In this document: positions 24,750 to 33,166 of the stretch, piece after piece
How the letters are laid out: every line of letters begins with the position of its first letter
Position numbering within the stretch: position 1 is the stretch's first letter
Origin: Oscillospiraceae bacterium
GTDB taxonomy: Bacteria; Bacillota; Clostridia; Oscillospirales; Oscillospiraceae
DNA: 54,395 nt
NCBI GenBank assembly: GCA_902790375.1
Contig: CADARY010000011.1
Coordinates: 1-54,395 of the forward strand
Direction of reading: 5' to 3'
Notes under the pieces: generated by a model
What the model saw: the letters and a program-made list of their open reading frames with translations, nothing else
Database searches by the model: none
What the model was told of the DNA's origin: nothing
Made by a program: the position numbers and the translations under genes

Positions 24750-25973
24750 ATGAAGCAGACGCGGGCGTATCCCCTTTTCACCGTCACGAAAAAAGGCACA
24801 CGCTGGGTCGAGGACGGACACCCCTGGATCTATGCCGCAGAGATCCTCGCCAAAAGCGCGGAGCCGGAAAACGGCGCTCTGGCCGACGCGGTGAGCGAGG
24901 GCGGCAAATATCTCGGCACCGGGCTTTACAGCCGGGACAGCAAGATCGGCCTGCGCCTTGTCTCCCGCAATGCCAACGACTGCTTTGACAAGGCCTTCTG
25001 GCGCCGGCGCATCCGCTACGCCTGGGACTACCGCAAGGCTGTGCTGGATGAGGCGGATCTTGGCTGCTGCCGCGTGATCTTCGGCGAGGCAGACGGCTTT
25101 CCCGGCCTCACGGTGGATCGCTTTTCGGAGCTTCTGGTCACGCAGACCCTCTCCGTCGGGATGGAGCGGCTGAAGGATCTGCTCTTCCCCCTCCTGGTCG
25201 AGGTTCTGCGGGAGGACGGGCAGGAGATACGCGGGATCTTTGAGCGCAACGACGCCGCTATCCGCGCGCTGGAGGGCCTGGAGCAGGGCAAGGGCTGGTA
25301 TCCCCTGCCCGGGGAAACACCTCCGGAGAGCCCCGTGACCGAGATCTGCGAGAACGGCATCTTCTACGCGGTCGATGTGGAAAACGGGCAGAAGACCGGC
25401 TTCTTCCTCGATCAGAAATACAACCGCCGGGCCGTTATGCGCCTGGCAAAGGGCCGCCGGGTGCTCGACTGCTTTACCCACACTGGCTCCTTCGCCCTCA
25501 ACGCCGCCCTCGGCGGGGCAGCGCATGTGACGGCGGTGGATGTGTCCGAAAGCGCCATCGCCATGGCTGAGGCCAACGCCCGCCGCAACGGGCTGGAGGG
25601 GCGCATGGACTTTGTCGCGGCGGATGTGTTCGACCTGCTGCCCACGCTCAAAAAGGGCGATTACGACTTTATCATCCTTGATCCCCCGGCCTTCACCAAA
25701 TCCCGCAAAACCGCAGACCGGGCGGAGAAGGGCTATAAGGAGATCAATCTCCGGGCTCTGCGCGCCCTGCCGCGGGGCGGCTGGTTTGCCACCGCGTCCT
25801 GCAGCCACTTCATGCCGAGCGCGCAGTTTGAGCGCATGCTGCGCTCGGCCGCCCGGGACGCGGGCGTGGAGCTGCGGCAGATCGAGGCGAGGCAGCAGGC
25901 CCCGGACCACCCCATTCTCTGGAACGTGCCCGAGACGGACTATCTCAAATTCTATCTGTTCCAGGTGGTGTAA
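24750..25973 (+). CDS. Class I SAM-dependent 23S rRNA (cytosine/guanine) methyltransferase, RlmI-like
   Basis: A 407-aa protein with an N-terminal PUA domain (HPWIYAAEI ... GLYSRDSKIGLRLVS), a middle RlmI-like strand region (RVIFGEADGFPGLTVDRFSELL) and a Rossmann methyltransferase (VLDCFTHTGSFAL for SAM binding; FIILDPPAFTKS, the DPPAF active motif; TASCSH). The family methylates 23S rRNA, commonly C1962. The start ATG at 24750 follows GGAGG. Expression is likely from a TACAAT-type promoter about 35 bp upstream of the start. It is monocistronic, ending in the terminator at 25991-26066. Confidence 0.9.
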   Translation: MKQTRAYPLFTVTKKGTRWVEDGHPWIYAAEILAKSAEPENGALADAVSEGGKYLGTGLYSRDSKIGLRLVSRNANDCFDKAFWRRRIRYAWDYRKAVLDEADLGCCRVIFGEADGFPGLTVDRFSELLVTQTLSVGMERLKDLLFPLLVEVLREDGQEIRGIFERNDAAIRALEGLEQGKGWYPLPGETPPESPVTEICENGIFYAVDVENGQKTGFFLDQKYNRRAVMRLAKGRRVLDCFTHTGSFALNAALGGAAHVTAVDVSESAIAMAEANARRNGLEGRMDFVAADVFDLLPTLKKGDYDFIILDPPAFTKSRKTADRAEKGYKEINLRALRALPRGGWFATASCSHFMPSAQFERMLRSAARDAGVELRQIEARQQAPDHPILWNVPETDYLKFYLFQVV

Positions 25974-25990
25974 GCCATATATTGTCAAGC

Positions 25991-26066
25991 GGCGGAAGTG
26001 CCTGCAATCGTTGATTTTTCGCAAAATCAGGAGAGATTGTCAGACAGTTCCGCCTTTATTTTTTCC
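25991..26066 (+). terminator. Long imperfect terminator stem after the rRNA methyltransferase
   Basis: GGCGGAAGTGCCTGCAATC pairs with GATTGTCAGACAGTTCCGCC (two mismatches, one bulge), enclosing a small GATTTT/AAAATC hairpin, and is followed by TTTATTTTTT. Confidence 0.65.
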
Positions 26067-26117
26067 GCCCGCGCACATACTGATTCGTGTGTAAAAATGA
26101 CGCGGGAGGAAACCGTT

Positions 26118-27110
26118 ATGAAAAAGCTTGTTCTGGCAGGGCTCTGGTCCCTGCTGCTGATGTCGGCGCTGACGGCGAGGGCCTTTGCCCAGGAGCTGAT
26201 GCTGGGCGGGCAGGCCGTGGGCATCCAGATCAGCACCGACGGTGTGATCGTGGCGGGCTACTGCCCGGTGGAGACGGAGGAGGGCGCTGTCAACCCCGCC
26301 GAGGACGCGGGGCTGCGGCCCGGCGATCTGATCTGCGGCGCGGACGGAGCGCCGGTGCCGGACGCGGCGGCGCTGATCCGGGCGCTGGATGCGGCGGGTG
26401 AGGAGATCGCGCTGCAGGTTCGGCGCGGCGCCGAGGAAATCCGGGTGCCGGTGGCGCCGGTGCCCGGGGAGGACGGGCGGCCCATGCTCGGTATCCTCCT
26501 GCGCGACGGGCTGAGCGGCATCGGCACCCTCACCTTCTGCGATCCGGACAGCGGCGTCTTCGGCGCGCTGGGGCACAGCATCAATGACAGCGAGACCGGC
26601 CTCTCCATCCCCCTGCGGGACGGCAGCATCACCGAGGCGCAGATCGTCTCGGTACAGCCCGGCACGGCGGGCGCGCCCGGCGAGCTCAACGGCGTGTCGG
26701 ATCTTTCGCAGGTGCTGGGCTATGTGGAGCGCAACACGGAGGTGGGCATCTTCGGCCACGCCGGCGCGGCCCTCGGCTCGCGTCCGGCTGAGATCGGCGT
26801 TATCACGGCGGGCCCCGCCTCCATCCTCTCCACCGTGGAGGGGCGGGAGGCCCGGGAATACGCCGTGGAGATCAACCGTGTCTACCGGGATTCCGACGGG
26901 ACCCACGCCATGTTCAGCGTGACGGACCCGGCGCTGCTGGGCCGCACCGGCGGCATCGTCCAGGGCATGAGCGGCAGCCCCATCCTGCAAAACGGCCGCC
27001 TTGTGGGCGCGGTAACGCATGTCTTCGTCAACGACGCCGCGCGAGGCTACGCGGTGAGCATCCAGGACATGCTGCGCGCCGCGGGCATCGCCCTGGACAA
27101 GGCGGCGTAG
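26118..27110 (+). CDS. spoIVB: SpoIVB-type serine peptidase (S55 family)
   Basis: A 330-aa protein with a signal or anchor helix (residues ~1-24), a PDZ domain (~35-115, with GLRPGDLICGADG), and the S55 peptidase domain. The catalytic-type residues are visible as H153 in GALGHSI, D270 in SVTDPALL, and S285 in GGIVQGMSGSPI. The closing HVFVND...GYAVSI is the SpoIVB family signature. In Bacillus this forespore-made protease crosses into the intermembrane space and triggers SpoIVFB cleavage of pro-sigma-K. At 330 aa it is shorter than the Bacillus protein, mostly in the N-terminal part. ATG at 26118 follows GGGAGG. Usually spo0A sits next to it; here it does not. Confidence 0.93.
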   Translation: MKKLVLAGLWSLLLMSALTARAFAQELMLGGQAVGIQISTDGVIVAGYCPVETEEGAVNPAEDAGLRPGDLICGADGAPVPDAAALIRALDAAGEEIALQVRRGAEEIRVPVAPVPGEDGRPMLGILLRDGLSGIGTLTFCDPDSGVFGALGHSINDSETGLSIPLRDGSITEAQIVSVQPGTAGAPGELNGVSDLSQVLGYVERNTEVGIFGHAGAALGSRPAEIGVITAGPASILSTVEGREAREYAVEINRVYRDSDGTHAMFSVTDPALLGRTGGIVQGMSGSPILQNGRLVGAVTHVFVNDAARGYAVSIQDMLRAAGIALDKAA

Positions 27111-27115
27111 TATAA

Positions 27116-27147
27116 GCGGGGTTGTGAAGATGCCTTCACAACCCCGC
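27116..27147. terminator. Bidirectional terminator between spoIVB and the YD-like gene
   Basis: A perfect 14-bp stem (GCGGGGTTGTGAAG, loop ATGC, complement), 5 bp past the spoIVB stop and just before the convergent stop at 27153. Confidence 0.8.
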
Positions 27148-27152
27148 TCGCT

Positions 27153-29078
27153 TTATTCATAGTAATAGTGGAAGCTGATCTCAAAAGTTCCCAGCGGGTA
27201 GTAGGCGGCCAGATAACCATGGTCATCAAATACCAGATACGTGTCTTCCCTGCTTGCGCCGTAATCCTCGTAGATCTGGTTCAGTACGGTGGCGTTCTCT
27301 ATGGGCTTGAAGGCGCCCATATACGAGGTTGTGGCTCCTGTTTCCCAACGATAGGAAAACTCCCGGATTTGCTCTGCTAAGTTTCCTTCGCTGTCTTTTG
27401 TAAAGTGCATCCCGATCCGGAGAGGGAGGCCCTCCTCGTCGTACTCCGCCGTCTTTCCTCTGGCAAGCTCACCGGCGGGTTTCTTCACCAGATCCGGGAT
27501 CTGCAGATCTGCAAGGCTTATGACGCGCTCAGAGGGTTCTTTTTCGCCCCATTTCGTGCCGTAGATGTAGGACTGGCCGTCCTCCGCATAGGTGTAAGTA
27601 AAGGTCGCATCGCCCCATCTGTTTTGATCGCGGTCATAAACCAGCCTCCCTTGGTCGTCGGTCCGGGTCTCGGCGTCATGCTGCCAGTCGTCATATTCTC
27701 CGGTGGCGTCAAAAGAAGTGACAGCCCCGGCAAAGCTTCCGTCTTCCGCATAGGCAAGCCGTGCTATCACGGGCAGCTCGGTCGCGCTTTTATCCATCAC
27801 GACGCGCACAAGCCGTTTGCTGCCGTCCGGGGTGGGAACCGGCGTGCCGAGATAGCTCTCCGCCAGAGGCGGATAAAAGTCCTCCGGCGCAAGCTGCGCG
27901 TTATCGGCCGCAGCGGCGGTGGGTTTCATCTCGATCTTGATTTCCCGGGTCTCATACGTATAGTTGATGCTGGTTTTCACATAGCGGGGTTCCGCGCCCA
28001 GGATCTTGAGCTCATATCGGTATTCGAGGCTCGGATTTCCGCTGCGCGTCGTATACTTGTGATCGCTGCGCCAGTTTGTGCTGGAGAGGCTGCCTCCCCA
28101 GAGGTAGGGGCCGTAAGCGCCGTCGGGGATCGAGTAGCCGATGGCATTGTCGTTGTCCTTGTCGATGGTGTAGCTGTACTGCGTCCAGCTCACGTAATTC
28201 CCGTTTGTGCGCCACTCGGCGTCGCTGACGAGATCCTGATCGTTATAATTCAAGGCGATGGTGACATGCTGATCGCCGGGCTTATACTCGTTGTAGCGGA
28301 ACTCCTCATTGGGAAGATCCACGATAAAGAGATAGTCGGAGCGGTGGATCTCTTCGGCGTCGTATTCGATGAGGTTCAGGCGTCCCTGCTCGTCATAACG
28401 GAAATACTCCATAACCTCGCCGCCGTCGGGGGCGACATGCTTCACGGCGACCTGTCGTCCGTCTTCATAGATCGGGGTCATGGTCTGCTCCGGTCCACCG
28501 TTTACGCTGACGGCGAGGAAGGTCAGGTTCCCGTCCCCGTCATACTCATAACGAACCCTGGCGCTGCCGATGCTCTCCCAGTCATAAGCGTAATAGGTGC
28601 AGAAGCCCTGTTCATTGAACTCATAAACAGTGGTTTCCGACAGGCCGTAATCTGTGCCCGTCTCTTCGATACGGCATAGCTGACCGTTTTCATAGTCATA
28701 CAGATGTTTCGTTTCCTCGCCATACCAGTTTGTATTCGTATATTCCGCGTGCAGGATCTGACCCTGATCATCATAAGTATACGTTAAATCCTCGTCCTTT
28801 ACGCCATAAGGAAGATAGACACAGGATACTTTCTCCGACGTGACATTGCCGAATTCATCGTACTCGTACACGGTGATCTGATCGAGGGATCTGCCCGGCA
28901 CCGGGTTAACCCAGGAAGGAAGCCCCTGGCCTCTTTCCTCCTTCCGGACAAGAAGCTCCTGCTGCTTGGAGACATAGACCTTTTCCGTATCATCCGCAGC
29001 GGCGTACGGAGCGGCGCTTACACAGAGGGAAACAAGGATCAGCAGGGAAAGCAGCAGGGAAAGGCAGCGCTTTTTCAT
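27153..29078 (-). CDS. Secreted protein with YD/RHS-like tyrosine-glycine repeats
   Basis: A 641-aa exported protein. A signal peptide (KKRCLSLLLSLLILVSLCVSAAPYAAA) is followed by many short YD-type repeats such as YEYDEFGNVTSE, YTYDDQGQIL, YEYDGDGNLTFL, FRYDEQGRLNLI and YTYAEDGQSYIYG. These resemble the repeats of RHS/wall-associated proteins, but there is no RHS core, no self-cleavage module and no C-terminal toxin, so it looks like a free beta-stranded secreted protein rather than a polymorphic toxin. Some repeats are degenerate. Function unknown; an envelope or carbohydrate-binding role is possible. Base use is a little AT-richer than its neighbours. Confidence 0.82.
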   Translation of the reverse strand: MKKRCLSLLLSLLILVSLCVSAAPYAAADDTEKVYVSKQQELLVRKEERGQGLPSWVNPVPGRSLDQITVYEYDEFGNVTSEKVSCVYLPYGVKDEDLTYTYDDQGQILHAEYTNTNWYGEETKHLYDYENGQLCRIEETGTDYGLSETTVYEFNEQGFCTYYAYDWESIGSARVRYEYDGDGNLTFLAVSVNGGPEQTMTPIYEDGRQVAVKHVAPDGGEVMEYFRYDEQGRLNLIEYDAEEIHRSDYLFIVDLPNEEFRYNEYKPGDQHVTIALNYNDQDLVSDAEWRTNGNYVSWTQYSYTIDKDNDNAIGYSIPDGAYGPYLWGGSLSSTNWRSDHKYTTRSGNPSLEYRYELKILGAEPRYVKTSINYTYETREIKIEMKPTAAAADNAQLAPEDFYPPLAESYLGTPVPTPDGSKRLVRVVMDKSATELPVIARLAYAEDGSFAGAVTSFDATGEYDDWQHDAETRTDDQGRLVYDRDQNRWGDATFTYTYAEDGQSYIYGTKWGEKEPSERVISLADLQIPDLVKKPAGELARGKTAEYDEEGLPLRIGMHFTKDSEGNLAEQIREFSYRWETGATTSYMGAFKPIENATVLNQIYEDYGASREDTYLVFDDHGYLAAYYPLGTFEISFHYYYE

Positions 29079-29126
29079 GTTTTCTCCTTCTTTCGATTAT
29101 ATTTATCGGCCAACTTGGCTAAATTA

Positions 29127-29155
29127 AATATATGCTTAAAGCAAGCGCTTGTCAA
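29127..29155 (-). promoter_or_regulatory. Promoter of the YD-like secreted protein gene
   Basis: On the minus strand TTGACA (29150-29155), a 17-nt spacer, TATATT (29127-29132). Confidence 0.75.
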
Positions 29156-29181
29156 CAAGCGGGCCGTCAAACGAAGTGCAA

Positions 29182-29216
29182 AATAAGAACGACCATGTAT
29201 TGGGGTCGTTCTTATT
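29182..29216. terminator. Terminator of the XRE regulator gene
   Basis: A 13-bp stem AATAAGAACGACC/GGTCGTTCTTATT with a nine-base loop, overlapping the regulator's stop codon by one base. Confidence 0.7.
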
Positions 29217-29440
29217 TAGGTGTCCATTTTCTTTTTATCCGTTCTCCCAGTGAGGTAATCAAGCGATACCCCAAGGGTATCCGCGACGCGGATAAGGATT
29301 TCCAGCTTCGGTTCTCTCCGCATAGCTTCATAATTCTGATATGCTTTCTCCGTTATATCGGCATAGATTGCTATCTGCGCCTGTGTCAGCCCTGCTTCCT
29401 TTCTGCACTTAACAAGCCTTTCGGACAGTATTTTCAGCAT
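29216..29440 (-). CDS. Small XRE-family helix-turn-helix regulator
   Basis: A 74-aa HTH_3-type DNA-binding protein. The HTH is RLVKCRKEAGLTQAQIAIYADITEKAYQNYE (about residues 7-37), followed by LEILIRVADTLGVSLDYLTGR, the standard XRE tail. ATG at 29440 follows GGGGGAAT; an upstream in-frame start would add 11 unrelated residues. It diverges from the 58-aa gene at 29550, and the shared gap has a 10-bp palindrome that could be its operator. Its low GC suggests it came in laterally. Confidence 0.9.
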   Translation of the reverse strand: MLKILSERLVKCRKEAGLTQAQIAIYADITEKAYQNYEAMRREPKLEILIRVADTLGVSLDYLTGRTDKKKMDT

Positions 29441-29461
29441 AATATTCCCCCACAATTGTTC

Positions 29462-29494
29462 TTGACAAAGCAATTATGAAAGAATAGAATTCTA
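29462..29494 (+). promoter_or_regulatory. Promoter with palindromic operator candidate for the 58-aa gene
   Basis: TTGACA (29462-29467), a 17-nt spacer and TAGAAT (29485-29490). The -10 lies in the perfect palindrome TAGAATTCTA (29485-29494), a plausible binding site for the divergent XRE protein. Confidence 0.55.
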
Positions 29495-29549
29495 AATATA
29501 CTAACGTTTGTTGGTGCTTTAGCTATTTCTTTGTGAGTAGGGGGTTATC

Positions 29550-29726
29550 ATGAAAAAAGTGGAGCTTCAGATTGAGGATTATCTTTATACTTTTTATAAA
29601 AAAGTTGGTGAAACTGCCGGTGGGCTCTCTCCGGAAACGGTAATGACAGATGCACTCTTTCGCATCGCTGGCGGTTTGAGTTTGAAAGCAACCCGTGAAC
29701 AGAATGGGCAGAAACATCCGAAATGA
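29550..29726 (+). CDS. Small conserved-type 58-aa protein (ribbon-helix-helix-like N-terminus)
   Basis: A 58-aa product, MKKVELQIEDYLYTFYKKVG at the start, then ETAGGLSPETVMTDALFRIAG and a basic tail. The pattern of one short strand (KKVELQIE) followed by two helices looks like the ribbon-helix-helix proteins often found as small antitoxins or regulators; no specific family is certain. It has an AGGGGG box six bases before ATG and its own promoter. It diverges from the XRE gene, so the two probably form a small regulatory module. GC is lower than the flanking genes. Confidence 0.7.
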   Translation: MKKVELQIEDYLYTFYKKVGETAGGLSPETVMTDALFRIAGGLSLKATREQNGQKHPK

Positions 29727-29733
29727 GCAAAGC

Positions 29734-29770
29734 ACGGCTCCCCGGGCGGGGAGCCGTGATCGTTTTATTT
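29734..29770. terminator. Terminator between the 58-aa gene and glnN
   Basis: ACGGCTCCCC/GGGGAGCCGT stem (29734-29757) followed on the plus strand by GATCGTTTTATTT. The two genes converge here. Confidence 0.75.
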
Positions 29771-31858
29771 CACGCTGAAAAGGATTTCGCCGTAGGACGG
29801 GTAGGGCCAGTATTTTGCGCCGCAGCGCAGCTCCATCTCGTCCACCACGGCCCGCAGGCTCTGCATGGCGGGAAAGACCCTGTCGCGGTAGTAGCGGGCG
29901 ACGGCGAGGCTCTCATGCTGGTTTTTAAGCCCCTCCATCGCCGTCTCCAGCGCCCGGCCATGGATGGCCGCGGAGGCGGTAAGACTGCTCAGCTCATTTA
30001 CGATCCTCGTCTCGTAGCTCACGTCCACCGCGCCCGAGAGGGTCTTTTTCTCGTTGGCGGCCCGGGCAAGCTCCGCCGTGCAGGCGGTGACGGCGGGCAG
30101 GATATCCTTCCAGAGCATATCCATCATGGTCAGCGCCTCGATATGCAGGACCTTGGAGTAGCCGTCCAGCTTCATCTCGCAGCGCGCCCTGAGCTCGGCC
30201 TCGCTGTAGATGCGGTGGCGCGTGAAGAGCGCCACGTTCTTCGGCGCGAGGTAGTAGGGGGTGCAGTCAGGCGTGGAGGGGTAATTGCTCAGGCCCCGGC
30301 GCTCGGCCTCCCGGGTCCACTCCTCCCCGTAGCCGTTGCCGTTGAAGATAATGCGGCGGTGGCTGCGGATGACCTCGCGGATCAGATCGTGCAGGGCGGC
30401 GTCAAAGTCCTCTGCATTCTCCAGCCGGTCGGCGTACTGGCGCAGGGACTCGGCCACCGCGGTATTGAGCACCACGTTCGGCCCGGAGATGGACTGGGAC
30501 GCGCCCAGCATGCGGAACTCGAACTTGTTGCCGGTGAAGGCAAAGGGCGAGGTGCGGTTGCGGTCGGTGGTATCCTTGGGAAACTTCGGCAGCACATGCA
30601 CGCCGACCTTGAAAAGCTCCTTCTCGCGGCTGCCGTAGGGGGCGCCCTTCTCGATGGCGTCGAGGATGGCGTTGAGCTCATCCCCCAGGAAGATGGAGAC
30701 GATGGCCGGGGGCGCTTCCGCCGCGCCGAGGCGGTGGTCGTTGCCGGCGGAGGCCACGCAGATACGCATGAGGTCCTGGTAGTCGTCCACCGCCTGGATC
30801 ACCGCGCACAGGAACAGCAGAAACTGCGCGTTCTCGGCCGGGGTCTCGCCCGGCTCAAAGACGTTGATGCCGGTGTCGGTGGTGATGGACCAGTTGTTGT
30901 GCTTGCCGGAGCCGTTGACGCCCGCAAAGGGCTTTTCATGCAGCAGGCACACCATGCCGTGCTTGCGTGCGATGCGCTGCATGAGCTCCATGGTGAGCTG
31001 GTTGTGGTCGGCGGCAATATTGGTGGTGGTGAAGATGGGGGCCAGCTCGTGCTGGGCGGGCGCGGCCTCGTTATGCTCGGTCTTGGCCATGACGCCGAGC
31101 TTCCAGAGCTCCTCGTCCAGATCCTGCATGAACTCCCGTACCCGGGGCTTGATGGCGCCGAAGTAGTGGTCGTCCAGCTCCTGGCCCTTGGGCGGGCGGG
31201 CGCCGAAGAGGGTGCGCCCGGTGTAGATGAGGTCCTTGCGCCGCTCGTACACCCCCTGGTCGATCAGGAAATATTCCTGCTCGGGGCCGACGGTGGTCTT
31301 GACGTAGTGCACATCCTCATTGCCGAAGAGCTTGAGCACCCTGAGTCCCTCGCGCTGGATCGCTTCCATGGACCGGAGCAGCGGCGTTTTCTTATCCAGA
31401 GCCTCGCCGCCGTAGGAGCAGAAGGCCGTCGGGATGCACAGCACCCCGTCCTTGATAAAGGCATAGGAGGTCGGGTCCCAGGTGGTGTAGCCCCGGGCCT
31501 CAAAGGTGGCGCGCAGGCCGCCGGAGGGGAAGGAGCTGGCGTCCGGCTCGCCCTGGATGAGCTCCTTGCCGGAGAACTCCATGATGACCTTGCCGCCGCC
31601 CACAGGGGCCAGGAAGCTGTCGTGCTTTTCGGCGGTGATGCCGGTCATGGGCTGGAACCAATGGGTGAAGTGAGTCGCGCCCTTCTCGATGGCCCAGTCC
31701 TTCATGGCGTTGGCCACGACGGCGGCCGCGGCGCTGTCAAGTCGCCTGCCCTCGTTCATGGAGCGCTGGACCTGTCGGAACACGTCCTTGGGCAGGCGCT
31801 CCCGCATGACGGAGTCGTTAAAAACCATGCTGCCGAAGATTTCCGTGACTGTGTTCAT
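29765..31858 (-). CDS. glnN: Glutamine synthetase type III (GlnN)
   Basis: A 697-aa GSIII, which makes glutamine from glutamate, ammonia and ATP and sets nitrogen assimilation in the cytoplasm; GSIII forms dodecamers. Recognisable segments are the GSIII N-terminus [46 protein letters not shown] (metal-site glutamates), [13 protein letters not shown] (ATP/glutamate loop) and the GSIII C-terminal helical extension. The length is normal for GSIII (~690-730). It has a strong sigma-A promoter, and a hairpin repeat lies in its leader. No amtB or glnK is adjacent. Confidence 0.97.
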   Translation of the reverse strand: MNTVTEIFGSMVFNDSVMRERLPKDVFRQVQRSMNEGRRLDSAAAAVVANAMKDWAIEKGATHFTHWFQPMTGITAEKHDSFLAPVGGGKVIMEFSGKELIQGEPDASSFPSGGLRATFEARGYTTWDPTSYAFIKDGVLCIPTAFCSYGGEALDKKTPLLRSMEAIQREGLRVLKLFGNEDVHYVKTTVGPEQEYFLIDQGVYERRKDLIYTGRTLFGARPPKGQELDDHYFGAIKPRVREFMQDLDEELWKLGVMAKTEHNEAAPAQHELAPIFTTTNIAADHNQLTMELMQRIARKHGMVCLLHEKPFAGVNGSGKHNNWSITTDTGINVFEPGETPAENAQFLLFLCAVIQAVDDYQDLMRICVASAGNDHRLGAAEAPPAIVSIFLGDELNAILDAIEKGAPYGSREKELFKVGVHVLPKFPKDTTDRNRTSPFAFTGNKFEFRMLGASQSISGPNVVLNTAVAESLRQYADRLENAEDFDAALHDLIREVIRSHRRIIFNGNGYGEEWTREAERRGLSNYPSTPDCTPYYLAPKNVALFTRHRIYSEAELRARCEMKLDGYSKVLHIEALTMMDMLWKDILPAVTACTAELARAANEKKTLSGAVDVSYETRIVNELSSLTASAAIHGRALETAMEGLKNQHESLAVARYYRDRVFPAMQSLRAVVDEMELRCGAKYWPYPSYGEILFSVK

Positions 31859-31885
31859 AATAATTCCGCACTCCTTGCATATTCA

Positions 31886-31934
31886 TTGGAAAACCGGCGG
31901 AAGCGTCGCGCTCCCGTCGGTCGCTGATGGTAAA
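31886..31934. repeat. 49-bp hairpin repeat, copy 1 (in the glnN leader)
   Basis: Differs from copy 2 (32990-33038) at 4 of 49 positions. Its core is an imperfect hairpin built on CCGGCGGAAGCG and CGCTCCCGTCGG. It lies just downstream of the glnN -10 box, so it is transcribed as the 5' end of the glnN mRNA. Confidence 0.75.
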
Positions 31935-31962
31935 TTATAAGCTGGGCGCGCAGATTTGTCAA
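31934..31962 (-). promoter_or_regulatory. Strong promoter of glnN
   Basis: On the minus strand TTGACA (31957-31962), a 17-nt spacer, TATAAT (31934-31939): both consensus hexamers at ideal spacing. Confidence 0.85.
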
Positions 31963-32028
31963 CGGTTTTCACATGCCGGGCCCTGCCTGAGCCGGGCTTG
32001 TCTCTTCCAATTTTTTCTTGACGCATAA

Positions 32029-32931
32029 TCTTTTTCCCGGAAGTGCTTCAATCTCTTCCCCGCGGCGGACGTCCTCGCGCTGGCGGATTACACGGATGTC
32101 TTCCACTATGAGGACGACGGCATTCAGACGAGCCTGTTCTTCCGCCCGTCGAACAATGACCAGGCCATGGCCGCGCTGGAGACGGCAAACGGGCTGGATG
32201 ACCGCTTTGTCGCAGATATTAACATCGACTTCGGCTGGCGCGTCACCGGCGACGCCGCGCTCAGCCACAAGGCCGAGCTGCGCATCAACGGCGGCAGAGG
32301 CGGCAGCCTCACCGTGGCAAATGGCGCTTCCTTCACGAAGGACGGCGGCGGCAACATATTCATGTCCAATAACGGCAGCGCTGACTGCAATCAGTATATT
32401 AAGGTGGGCGGAAAGATGACGGTCGGCAATCTCACGATTGATCCCGGCTGTGCACTCCTGCTGGAGGATACCGGTATCCTGACCGCCGGCAAACTCCAGA
32501 TCGACGGTCGCTTTGCCCATAACGGCGCGCTCGTGCTGCGCCAGAAGCTCGCCTCCGATCCCGAGCCGCACCTGATCATGAACGGCGACTATGAGTACGG
32601 CGACGGTCGGATCTATGTCCTGGACTTTGAGAACCTGGACAGCTATTTTGCCAATTTCGACACCGGCATATTCGAGAAGTCCGCGCTCGACAAGGGTACG
32701 CTCTATGCTCCCTTCACCGTCGATATGGTCCTGCCCGCGCAGCTGCGCGGCATCGAGGAGGAGGCCTTTGCCGAGAACGGCTTTATCACGGTCTTCATCC
32801 CCGAAAAGGTACAGTCCATTGACGACTCCGCCTTTACCGACATCGACGGGCTGTGTGTCATCGGCTATTCCGGCACCGAGGCCCAGCGCTTCGCCAACGA
32901 CAACGGCTTTGCGTTCATCGCCGTCTCCTGA
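32029..32931 (+). pseudogene. 3' remnant of a surface protein with a BspA-like C-terminal cassette
   Basis: The frame is open only from 32029, just after an in-frame TAA at 32026, and has no signal peptide, no credible start and no ribosome site. The protein sequence begins mid-domain (about AADVLALADYTDVFHYEDDG), continues through a beta-helix-like stretch (LRINGGRGGSLTVANGASF, KVGGKMTVGNLTI, LTAGKLQIDGRF) and ends with an LRR_5/BspA segment (IPEKVQSIDDSAFTDIDGLCVIG). That end closely parallels the end of the gene at 2-811. An internal ATG at 32167 could give a 254-aa product, but no ribosome site supports it. Best read as the decayed 3' end of a once larger exported protein. Confidence 0.65.
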
Positions 32932-32949
32932 ATAGAGAAACTCAAAATC

Positions 32950-32980
32950 GGGGAGCTGTGAAGCAATTTCACAGCTCCCC
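32950..32980. terminator. 13-bp hairpin after the surface-protein remnant
   Basis: GGGGAGCTGTGAA/TTCACAGCTCCCC, 18 bases past the stop. No T-run follows; it precedes copy 2 of the 49-bp repeat. Confidence 0.5.
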
Positions 32981-32989
32981 GCGTATTCC

Positions 32990-33038
32990 TTGGAAAGCCG
33001 GCGGAAGCGTCACGCTCCCGCCGGTCGCCGATGGTAAA
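32990..33038. repeat. 49-bp hairpin repeat, copy 2
   Basis: Near-identical to 31886-31934 (4 differences), with CCGGCGGAAGCGTCACGCTC forming most of a self-pairing stem with CCGCCGG. Both copies follow TATTCNTTGG-type flanks. This copy lies upstream of the toxin-antitoxin promoter rather than in a known leader. Confidence 0.75.
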
Positions 33039-33045
33039 CGATCCT

Positions 33046-33134
33046 ATTATCCGATAGAACAGTTCGAATCTTTCAAACCGCTTTATCGGATAATCGTATA
33101 ACAGATTGCTTTTAGCTATCAAATGTGCTATACT
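33046..33134 (+). promoter_or_regulatory. Toxin-antitoxin promoter with an upstream inverted repeat
   Basis: Promoter TTGCTT (33106-33111), a 17-nt spacer, TATACT (33129-33134). Upstream, ATTATCCGATA (33046-33056) and TATCGGATAAT (33084-33094) form a perfect 11-bp inverted repeat 27 bases apart, a candidate operator or stem. Confidence 0.6.
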
Positions 33135-33166
33135 ATACGCAGAAGTCTGAAAGCGAGGTGTGTCTC

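Noticed and set aside
27153-29078. RHS polymorphic toxin
   Set aside because: The YD-like repeats are there, but there is no RHS core motif, no variable C-terminal toxin domain and no immunity gene beside it.
29723-31927. A 734-codon plus-strand frame opposite glnN
   Set aside because: Composition is that of a complementary-strand artefact, and the strong promoter and ribosome site belong to glnN.
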